64,000 nucleotides of DNA from Polymyxa betae. Taxonomy: Eukaryota; Endomyxa; Phytomyxea; Plasmodiophorida; Plasmodiophoridae. The DNA lies in assembly GCA_003693705.1 (NCBI GenBank), contig RBZT01000703.1, positions 34,919 to 98,918 on the forward strand, in the 5' to 3' direction. The translations under genes were made by a program, and so were the position numbers. The notes beneath the pieces are model-generated. The model was not told the DNA's origin. It searched no databases and saw only the letters and a program-made list of their open reading frames with translations. Shown in pieces: positions 57,841 to 64,000 of this stretch; position 1 is the stretch's first letter, and every line of letters begins with the position of its first letter.

Positions 57841-60570
57841 TCAGCTCCTCTCAACATACGATGGGTTTCTCTTGACTTTGCGTGACCGCTTTGGTCGATG
57901 CGGTTTCTCAGAGCACGAGTCATCGTCTGAGGTGTCTTCAAGAATTATAGGACTGGGATCAATTTGGTCGTCAGGGCAATCAGGCGCTTCGAACCCCGTC
58001 TTTAAGTTTTTATCCGAGTTGTTCGGCGCCAGCGTCCCATTGCTCGCAATTGATCGTGATGGTCCTGATACTGAATTGTGATAAGATCTAGAAGGGAGAT
58101 CCTTGGTGTTATCGTCGTCGCTACATGAAGCTTCCTCATCCTCTGCATGCCTGTTTCTCTTCTTGATATATTTCGATGGAACCTCCTCTGTGTGCTTTCT
58201 CTTATTCTTTGGCTTCCTGTACGATGGGCGGATGTCCTCCTCCTCCTCATCAGAATCGGAATCTTCACAATAATCGTTGTCGTCCGATTCATCGTCGCTG
58301 CTGCATTCTTCTATCTGCTTTGTCGCCTTGGGTTTACTTTGGTGGGTCATCATGTTAGGGTGAAGGTTAGCTGAGCGTCGAGATACCAAAGGTGAGATCA
58401 AATGATCTTTCGATGATGGCGATCGCGTAGCCTTTAACGGCAACCTGAATGAGGCGATTGTAGCATTGACAGACTCGGGGCGAGCCTGAACGGGCGCGGG
58501 ACCAAGCGTAGGCTGTATAGGTGGCAGCGACGGTGAAGACGTTCGTGAATGATGCATGCTGTGAAAGATTGAGGCCCTCGATGGAGATGTGCCGTTGGCA
58601 GATTGCAGTGTTTGGGCGAAGTTTGGTGGCAATTCCGAGTAAGAGTTGTCAGCCGATGAATTGTTCGAATCGGGCAATGATGACCTTGGAAAAGGTTTCG
58701 AGGAGTCGTTCGTAGTCGAATTTCCAGACGTTGGAGAAGGTCTCGAGGACTTGCTCGTAGTAGAGTAATTTCCAGACGTTGGAGAAGGTTTCGAGGACTT
58801 GCTCGTAGTAGAGTAATTTCCAGACGTTGGAGAAGGTTTCGAGGACTTGCTCGTAGTAGAGTAATTTCCAGACGTTGGAAAAGGTTGCGAGGAGTTGCTC
58901 GTTGTCGAATTTCCAGCAGGAATCTGTCCTATTCCTTTGGCAGAGCCTGCGTTGTTTGACTTTGCTTTAGGATAAGACCCCTTTGACAACGTGGCGGAAG
59001 AATTCTGCATGGGAACCGAAAAACTAATATTCATTGGCTTGTTGGTAGCATTGTTGGCATTAACACTGATCGAGATCAGAACAGGACTGGACGAGTTATC
59101 CGAAGAACTTGTTGGTGTAGGCTCTGGTCCGTCCGAGGTTGCCGACTTGGCATCTGTTGCAGCCTGTTTTGACATTCTCCCTACTTTCGACAGGGGTGTA
59201 GGACTTTCTCCATCTCCAGTCTCTACTGGTGCTGGTGACGATGTGCCCACAACTGGTGAAGGTGTGGCAGCAGCGGGCGTTGGTGATGATGCCGGTTTCG
59301 CCTGGGGTTGGCCCTTCGGTTTGAATGTCGGCCCTGTTTTCGGAAACTCCATGTCGATAGGCACTGAGGGAGTCGATGCAATTAAGGAAGCTAAAGGATA
59401 TTCGGAATCCGATGGCGAGGAAGCCAGTGGCGTCCCTGCTCCAGTTCCCGCATTCGGAGATGGCTCATTTGCAGATGTCCCTGGACTTGGCGAAGTTGAT
59501 GGTGTCTTTGCTCCAGAATTCGGGGATGGAGCAGTTGCTGATGTTCTTGGACTCGGCGCTGGTGAATATACTGCTGAAGAGGTTGACGGCGTTGCTTGTG
59601 GAGCTGAAGGTGCTGTCATTGGCGGTGATGCTGGTGCAGAAGCTGGTGAAGTTGCAGGTGCAGAAGCAGGTGAAATTGCAGGTGCAGAAGCTGGTGAAAT
59701 TGCAGGTGCAGAAGCTGGTGAACTTGCAGGTGCAGAAGCTGGTGAAATTGCAGATGCACTAGCTGAAGATCCTGCTGGACTACTAGATGCCACAGCTGCC
59801 GCTGCTGCTGTTTGCCGTGTCGATGATGAACCTGTAGGAGGGGTTATTGCCGACATTGAAGCCCCAGAAGGTGTGGACACCGCGGCCGCAGCTGAAGGCA
59901 TGCCGGCACTGCTACTTGACATCATCTCTGACGCCAGCCCAGTGGCCGACATTGACATCTGGTTAATGGCAGAAGCAGTAGGGCCCGAAGGCAGTCCAGC
60001 CGATGAAGTTTGCGACATTTGAGATGACGGCATCATAGGTGGCATCTTCATCCCAGCAGATGATGGCATCATTTGCATTGGTGATGGAGCGGGCTGCATC
60101 ATCCCAGCAGGAGCAGAAACTCGCAATGCACCCGCTGGACCTTTCAAGCCCAGAGACATCGCCGGTACAGGCGCCCCCATTGGATTTGGCATCAAGGTTC
60201 CAGATTGAAACGGTGGTACAGCTGCAGAAGGAATTTGCTTCATCGGAGGTGCCTTAGTCATAGGCGGCGCCGGGGTGAACATAGGCGTGGGTGGTGGCGT
60301 CATCATAACGAGAGGATTCGCTGGGATCTCCATTGGAGTCGGAGGAGGCGTCTTAGGCGGGTCGAGCATCTGAGCGAATTGCTCGTCTTGCACGACAGTC
60401 CATGGGACCTGATCGGGTTCCAGCTGGATGCTGAATTGAGCTGGTTGAGGTGCGTTTTGAACAGCTGCAGGTTGGGGTGCGTACGGCGGTCCTGCAGGTT
60501 GAGGTGCGAATTGAGCTGATATTACATAAGAAGTTAGGAGCAGGATGAGCGCCAGGCTCATCCATCGCAT
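57841..60570 (-). CDS. large secreted Pro/Ser-rich repeat protein
   Basis: A single uninterrupted frame of 909 residues, remarkable among intron-rich neighbours. It starts with a clear signal peptide (MRWMSLALILLLTSYVISAQ). Then come Gln/Pro/Ala repeats (FAPQPAGPPYAPQPA), Met/Pro-rich sequence, and Ser/Ala/Pro-rich runs with five direct repeats of an eight-residue unit (ISPASAPA). A Thr/Ser/Asn region with four copies of a 16-residue unit (GNYSTTSKSSKPSPTS) is rich in N- and O-glycosylation sites. The C-terminal 170 residues differ: acidic (DDESDDNDYCEDSDSDEEEE), then basic (KPKNKRKHTEEVPSKYIKKR) and acid/base mixed. The protein is probably a mucin-like cell-wall or surface protein. No domain or GPI signal was recognised. 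Confidence 0.7.
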   Translation of the reverse strand: MRWMSLALILLLTSYVISAQFAPQPAGPPYAPQPAAVQNAPQPAQFSIQLEPDQVPWTVVQDEQFAQMLDPPKTPPPTPMEIPANPLVMMTPPPTPMFTPAPPMTKAPPMKQIPSAAVPPFQSGTLMPNPMGAPVPAMSLGLKGPAGALRVSAPAGMMQPAPSPMQMMPSSAGMKMPPMMPSSQMSQTSSAGLPSGPTASAINQMSMSATGLASEMMSSSSAGMPSAAAAVSTPSGASMSAITPPTGSSSTRQTAAAAAVASSSPAGSSASASAISPASAPASSPASAPAISPASAPAISPASAPATSPASAPASPPMTAPSAPQATPSTSSAVYSPAPSPRTSATAPSPNSGAKTPSTSPSPGTSANEPSPNAGTGAGTPLASSPSDSEYPLASLIASTPSVPIDMEFPKTGPTFKPKGQPQAKPASSPTPAAATPSPVVGTSSPAPVETGDGESPTPLSKVGRMSKQAATDAKSATSDGPEPTPTSSSDNSSSPVLISISVNANNATNKPMNISFSVPMQNSSATLSKGSYPKAKSNNAGSAKGIGQIPAGNSTTSNSSQPFPTSGNYSTTSKSSKPSPTSGNYSTTSKSSKPSPTSGNYSTTSKSSRPSPTSGNSTTNDSSKPFPRSSLPDSNNSSADNSYSELPPNFAQTLQSANGTSPSRASIFHSMHHSRTSSPSLPPIQPTLGPAPVQARPESVNATIASFRLPLKATRSPSSKDHLISPLVSRRSANLHPNMMTHQSKPKATKQIEECSSDDESDDNDYCEDSDSDEEEEDIRPSYRKPKNKRKHTEEVPSKYIKKRNRHAEDEEASCSDDDNTKDLPSRSYHNSVSGPSRSIASNGTLAPNNSDKNLKTGFEAPDCPDDQIDPSPIILEDTSDDDSCSEKPHRPKRSRKVKRNPSYVERS
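58690..58909. repeat. 48-bp coding tandem repeat, about 4.5 copies
   Basis: Units of 48 bases start at 58721, 58769 and 58817. Within these three, differences are only one or two bases, followed by a diverged 45-base copy from 58865 and a partial copy before 58721. Each encodes 16 residues of the secreted protein (GNYSTTSKSSKPSPTS). Near-identity of the three central copies suggests recent expansion or gene conversion, so copy number is likely to vary between strains. Confidence 0.9.
59633..59752. repeat. 24-bp coding tandem repeat, five copies
   Basis: Five consecutive 24-base units (59633, 59657, 59681, 59705 and 59729) differ at only a few positions. They encode ISPASAPA-type octapeptides of the secreted protein, read from the minus strand. 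Diverged copies continue on both sides. Confidence 0.9.
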
Positions 60571-60682
60571 TATGCTTGATCGACTTGGACGTTAAATATG
60601 GTTTTTGCGATACCTGCTTGAGTCACGATCGGTTTTGTATCTTGAGTCAAATACCGAAGTTTGAGTGATAGGTTTAATACAA

Positions 60683-61952
60683 TTATATCATATCGGTCAT
60701 TAATCGACGATGTTTTTGTGACAACGTTGGGATGTCGTATGGAGTTGGCGCTCGAGAAGCTGCCGTCTTTGCTGACAGCATCATACTTTTAATCTGGGCA
60801 TACTGATCCCAATCGTCGTGAATTGGTAGATCGTCTTCCTCGATCGGGGTGATCAACTGAAACCTGTTGTTGTTCTGACGCTCGAGAATCAATATTTGAC
60901 AGTTGGTCAGGTTATGCGTCCTCTAGAGTGGGATTTCATCAATTGTTCCTTTTCGTTAGTTATCTTGGCTTTACCTCGAATTTCTCAAATGACCAATGTA
61001 AAAATCTCATCAGGAAGAGTCGGCACTAAATTACACTGAATTTATAAACATTGAGAATCTTGCTTTTCTCGTACTGTTAAACCATGAGATATGATGACGA
61101 TATTCGGGGATGGATTTGAAGAGAAATCTCGACTACTCAACGTCAATTGAGGATATCAGGAACATCAAGTTTACTTACAATAACGATTCGAGAAAGTTTG
61201 ATACGCGATCAAAGACGTCAGCGCCTGGAGTCCGGAAATCAATGATGTATGAAGCGATTCTGATAAGATCTACCGGATTCGCCGGCAGGTATCCCTATCT
61301 TTATCAGTACCATTTAGAATAATTATCGCAGATCTCATACTTACTGTAAAAGAATGACCCGAACCGAGAGCGAAGACGCCTGCCATTGAGATTCTGAAAC
61401 AATACAATCGCGATTGAGCGTTTCTCTCCCTACCTGCATTCCTCAATGATCTCGTGATCCTGAAAGTTGCCCTAAATTGCGATCAGACAAACCTTCGATG
61501 TATGAGGAAACAATCCTTTACCCAATCCTGCTCGCGAAGACGGGGCTCTTCTCGCCATGTGAATTGAGCTTCGTCGAACGATTTCGCCACCATTTGGAAG
61601 GTTTGCCTGGTCCTTTGGTACGGGCTAACCCAGAACCGAACGCGCTCGTCGCCGATCATTTCCTTCAACTCTCTACCAGCCTGTTCGGCTTGAACCAGAC
61701 CATTCACCTAGCCTTCATACTCAGTAGATTTCTTTGCATGACATCAACGGCCATTACCGTTAACGGAATGGAATGATCAGGGATGAACTGGAATAAGTGC
61801 TGGTCGACATTGCCTTCGCTCTCTGCATGCCGTAACAAATAGATTCGCGAAGGCCGACACGGCCGTTTACAATAACGCCAGATTTTATATAGACACCAGA
61901 TATTGCAGCAGATTCCAGTGGCGATGGCGGTCGGCATGGCATACTTCTGCAT
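60683..61952 (-). CDS. histidine phosphatase / phosphoglycerate-mutase-like protein
   Basis: About seven exons with introns near 50 nt. An N-terminal hydrophobic segment precedes IYLLRHAESEGNVDQHL, with the catalytic His and the RHG-family context. Then come PLTVNGLVQAEQAGRELKEM, FWVSPYQRTRQTFQ, PRLREQDWGNFQDHEIIEEC, NLNGRRLRSRFGSFFYR, IPAGESGADVFDRVSNFLES, and NIVIISHGLTCRLFLMRFLH with the second catalytic His. The exon order matches fungal and plant PGM-like proteins (GESGADVYDR-like). Substrate is unknown; such proteins dephosphorylate small phosphorylated metabolites or proteins and are not glycolytic mutases. A 79-codon C-terminal exon (60922-60683) ends in a Lys/Arg-poor tail. The exon at 61010-60975 is 36 nt and joins both in frame. 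Confidence 0.85.
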
Positions 61953-62375
61953 GAAAACGACGACGCCTTAATGGCTCCAGCACGGTTGAAAGTTCGCTGA
62001 CCCAGGCCGTGTATGAATGGCAGCTGCCTTGCTAACCGTACTTGGAATGTTACGGTTGTGCTGCGTCTCACTCAGCTCGATTGTAACGTAATTCTTCACG
62101 AAATCGTTCGTAGCAAGCAGACCTTAGATGGCTGAGATCGTGATGCCTATCATCCAGCCCCGGGCGACCAGTATCGTCATGTTTAGCCAATATCTTCGCT
62201 AATTTACCCTTGAATGAAACCATCGATTGCTTCATATTGTATAATATATTTTCAATTACACACAAACCAAATTATAGCGTCCCAAGTTCATTTTCCATTG
62301 GGTAAACATCAAATTTATGGTTTCGGTCGATAAAACTGCAATATCTCAAACAAAAATTACAAAGACGAGAACTAA
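61953..62375. other. spacer left of the AT-rich block, with a doubtful small ORF
   Basis: A minus-strand frame at 62068-62235 starts MKQSMVSFKGKLAKILAKHD and ends with RSACYERFREELRYNRAE, 55 residues, without recognised domain. The DNA becomes clearly AT-rich after about 62210. The frame may be a genuine small protein, an upstream exon of an unseen gene, or chance. Confidence 0.35.
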
Positions 62376-62684
62376 TTAAATATATTTATTTATTTTGGGC
62401 CACTGCTGCTCCCACAATTTATAAAGTTTAGGATCGAACGGCTCTGTAAGCCGTTCATACACAGCGTAACGGCAAGCATCGCCATTACGCTGTGCAACGA
62501 ATCGATAGTACACTCGAACTTTCGAATGACTAGAAATTTTGTACAGAACTGCTTGTACAAGTTGCCGAGCTCGACTGGGACATGGTACGTGCTGGTACTT
62601 ATCGCAACTTTCGTTGACATAAGCCTGAATATAATTCATTAGAATATTGATTTCTAGAGGATTACCAAACTTGCCTCTAGACAA
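62376..62684 (-). CDS. small hypothetical protein
   Basis: An open frame of about 102 codons; the first ATG gives about 87 residues beginning MNYIQAYVNESCDKYQHVPC. It contains SRARQLVQAVLYKISSHSKV, VRVYYRFVAQRNGDACRYAV and ends PKLYKLWEQQWPKINKYI. It is mixed in charge and looks globular. I do not recognise it. It contains the 35-bp palindrome at 62460-62494, which is unusual inside a coding frame. It sits at the boundary with the AT-rich segment that carries the recombinase and HNH ORFs, so it could belong to either the host or the insert. Confidence 0.4.
   Translation of the reverse strand: MSRGKFGNPLEINILMNYIQAYVNESCDKYQHVPCPSRARQLVQAVLYKISSHSKVRVYYRFVAQRNGDACRYAVYERLTEPFDPKLYKLWEQQWPKINKYI
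62460..62494. repeat. 35-bp near-perfect palindrome
   Basis: The left arm cacagcgtaa (62460-62469) pairs exactly with ttacgctgtg (62485-62494). After one mism atch, ggc at 62471-62473 pairs with gcc at 62481-62483. The folded stem is thus 10 bp plus 3 bp with a short central loop. It lies inside the small ORF at 62376-62684 and 1.1 kb from a tyrosine recombinase frame. It may be a recombinase target, a structured-RNA element, or a coincidence; the sequence alone cannot tell. Confidence 0.7.
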
Positions 62685-63172
62685 CCATCAGCTTGTGACT
62701 TTTTAAATAGAAAAAGTTGAGAGTGTCCTCGCCCCTTATCCATTTTCAATTCTGCCATGGAGTTTCTACGATCAGATAGTAGATTCTGTCGGTCCAAGAC
62801 ACTACAGACATGTCATTATACAATTCCAAAAATTAAACAATGATATGTACCTGATGATGAACGCATCCGCGGTCGATATCAATCGATAGTGATTCGACTC
62901 CAGTGTCTGATCACCATCACGCATTGTTTTATACCTATTATAATTTAGAACAGTGTAGAAATTTTAACAGACACTTTTTTTTTGGTCTTTAGAGACGTAA
63001 CCAATTATGAGGTCTTCATCGAACCATAAATTATGGTAATTGGTACTCTTATCGCGTTTAATATGCGATAGAAATAATGCAGTATCGGTAGAGTATCGAC
63101 TGTACTCAGAATCATTCAGGACATCATGTTCGTCCTGCAATTGAGCAGTATAGCTAGCACCTTCTGTAACTT
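62685..63172. other. AT-rich region without a clear gene
   Basis: A plus-strand stretch without ATG at its start (about 62704-62890) is open and reads plausibly (LPWSFYDQIVDSVGPRHYRH) but stops and is followed by AT-rich DNA. Near 62990 a poly-T tract followed by AG resembles a 3' splice site. This suggests part of the recombinase gene or a decayed copy. No domain could be assigned. Confidence 0.35.
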
Positions 63173-63562
63173 GAATACCAGAATGATATTATTGAAAATC
63201 CACATAAGACCGATGACCCGAAAACGTTCTTATTTGACCAACAGCAAAAAAAGAGAGAAAAAGTAGAATATGAAGTCCCATTGTATGATATGGACTTCGA
63301 AGAGTTCCAAACGCTGATAAATAAGATGAAATCGGCACTGCCAAACATCCACAAAGATACAATGTTAAAAAAACTACGAAATAAACTAAAAATGATTACT
63401 GGAAATGATAAAATTGTAATCCATTCGCTACGAATGGTTTATGCTTACCTAATGTATGATGAGAGTGATAAAATCACACCCTTCCCGACATTCACCCAGC
63501 GCCTACTCGGGCACGACCATTCGTCGACATCCGTCCATTACAACCGCCTCAACATCGTCTAA
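63173..63562 (+). CDS. tyrosine recombinase, C-terminal catalytic part (truncated or spliced)
   Basis: The plus-strand frame is open from about 63170, following a stop, to TAA 63560-63562. It has no ATG at its beginning, so the 5' part is missing, spliced, or decayed. The C-terminal half carries IVIHSLRMVYAYLMYD (H-x-L-R, containing the box II arginine), then TQRLLGHDHSSTSVHYNRLN with the GH pair and the nucleophile-position Tyr. This spacing and order fit the lambda-integrase fold, with a terminal box like those of telomere-resolvase and viral/plasmid recombinases. The upstream arginine of box I was not identified. Overall composition is Lys/Asp/Tyr-rich, unlike the host genes. Such enzymes integrate or resolve DNA; which subfamily applies is uncertain. 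Confidence 0.6.
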   Translation, partial: EYQNDIIENPHKTDDPKTFLFDQQQKKREKVEYEVPLYDMDFEEFQTLINKMKSALPNIHKDTMLKKLRNKLKMITGNDKIVIHSLRMVYAYLMYDESDKITPFPTFTQRLLGHDHSSTSVHYNRLNIV

Positions 63563-63870
63563 TTCATATCCCTATTCTTATTGTTAGTTTCTCTCGAGCA
63601 CCATCGCAAATTACCTAATCTATTGTCCGTTCTTATCTTGTTGATGTGGTCTATCTCTTTCAGATGTTGGGGATTGGGGACGAACTGCGTCATCAGCAAT
63701 CGATGGATGTAGTGATTTCGCTTCCTCCCATTCTTATAAAGAGACACCCGCAAGTATCCGTCCTCGTTTGTCCAAGGTTTGATTACTATTCCATGGCTGT
63801 TTTTGATAATTCCCTTTTTATTGATTTTATATAGGTCTTCGTAGTTCTTTAAATCTACGTATCCTTTCAT
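63559..63870 (-). CDS. NUMOD4/HNH homing-endonuclease-like protein
   Basis: A 103-residue frame from ATG 63870. The start MKGYVDLKNYEDLYKINKKG has the NUMOD4 pattern. Then come IKPWTNEDGYLRVSLYKNGR and the HNH core: NHYIHRLLMTQF, VPNPQHLKEIDHINKIRTDN and RLGNLRWCSRETN, with the conserved His, DH and Asn. This is a typical free-standing HNH endonuclease of the phage, chloroplast and giant-virus kind. Its stop overlaps the recombinase stop by four bases, tail to tail. It has no intron and is Lys/Asn-rich, in contrast with the neighbouring host genes. It most likely belongs to a mobile or viral segment. Confidence 0.85.
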   Translation of the reverse strand: MKGYVDLKNYEDLYKINKKGIIKNSHGIVIKPWTNEDGYLRVSLYKNGRKRNHYIHRLLMTQFVPNPQHLKEIDHINKIRTDNRLGNLRWCSRETNNKNRDMN

Positions 63871-64000
63871 TACTATTAACTACTAAAAAGACTGATAAAG
63901 TTTTTTCTCGACACCGACCATTATTCGTCCAGTTTATGACCATTTCCGGAGAGCGTTGGGTTGTTTTAGGGTTATTTTGCCTTTGTAATAATCGTCCAGC
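63871..64000. other. window end, no gene assigned
   Basis: The last 130 bases are upstream of the HNH start and contain its presumed promoter. No other frame could be supported, and the segment continues beyond the window. Confidence 0.4.

Noticed and set aside
58991-60022. Plus-strand ORF of 343 codons antisense to the secreted repeat protein
   Set aside because: It reads Gly/Ala/Glu/Val runs created by the repetitive GC-rich DNA of the gene on the other strand; the minus-strand frame has a signal peptide and is longer.
60683-61010. Apparent separate small gene starting MRFLHWSFEKFE
   Set aside because: It is in frame with the upstream PGM-like exons after removing an intron, and follows the SHGLT motif exactly as in that family; it is the C-terminus of that gene.
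61110-61322. Plus-strand ORF of 70 codons
   Set aside because: It lies over spliced exons of the PGM-like gene (GESGADVFDR and SHGLT segments), so it is an antisense shadow.
1-64000. CRISPR arrays, tRNA and rRNA genes, operons
   Set aside because: No regularly spaced direct repeats, no tRNA cloverleaf with A/B boxes and no rRNA signatures were recognised; gene spacing and introns are eukaryotic.

Overview
This is nuclear DNA of a flagellated, mitochondrion-bearing eukaryote with a compact, intron-rich genome. Genes sit tens to a few hundred bases apart on both strands. Most are split by GT-AG introns of about 40-55 nt, often with a CTAAC- or TTAAC-like branch motif. The flagellum is implied by an alpha-tubulin with the acetylatable K40 and by a 15.6-kb axonemal-type dynein heavy chain gene. 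A GDE1-type SPX-ankyrin-GDPD protein, a Bot1p/mS45-like mitoribosomal protein, an mS38 (COX24-type) protein and an animal-type cytosolic malate dehydrogenase together suggest an opisthokont or fungus-like zoosporic lineage (chytrid, aphelid or rozellid grade). That placement is inference, not proof. Coordinates for multi-exon genes run from start to stop codon with introns included; splice sites were read by eye.

Layout, left to right. 1-9.2 kb: alpha-tubulin (cut by the window edge), a DNAJC11-like protein without a J domain, mS38, a cyclin, two tandem membrane-protein genes, GPI8/PIG-K and the ATP synthase OSCP subunit. 9.4-16.5 kb: a GDE1-like glycerophosphodiesterase, a doubtful small ORF, a kaptin-like beta-propeller protein and a small coiled-coil membrane protein. 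16.5-18.4 kb: a gene-poor gap with a decayed mariner-type element bounded by TIRs and TA. 18.4-27.4 kb: ISU1, a polynucleotide-kinase-like P-loop protein, a four-helix membrane protein, a disordered protein, a small MIF4G protein, pescadillo and malate dehydrogenase.

28-43.6 kb is one dynein heavy chain gene. 44-57.7 kb carries mS45, a DENND4-like Rab GEF, a type II glycosyltransferase, dynactin p150 with a degenerate CAP-Gly domain, and mitochondrial uL4. 57.8-62 kb carries a 909-residue secreted repeat protein and a histidine-phosphatase/PGM-like enzyme. From about 62.2 kb the DNA becomes AT-rich and loses the host gene style. It contains a near-perfect palindrome, the C-terminal part of a tyrosine recombinase and, tail to tail with overlapping stop codons, a NUMOD4/HNH endonuclease. 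This looks like the edge of a viral or plasmid-like insertion running out of the window.

Functional themes are microtubule motility (tubulin, dynein, dynactin), mitochondrial translation and Fe-S/ATP metabolism (mS38, mS45, uL4m, ISU1, OSCP, DNAJC11-like), phosphate/phospholipid turnover (GDE1) and secretory-pathway functions (GPI8, DENND4, glycosyltransferase, secreted repeat protein). The neighbours do not form operons. The most unusual items are the right-edge recombinase/HNH segment, the J-less DNAJC11, the degenerate CAP-Gly of dynactin, the kaptin homologue, and very short introns.
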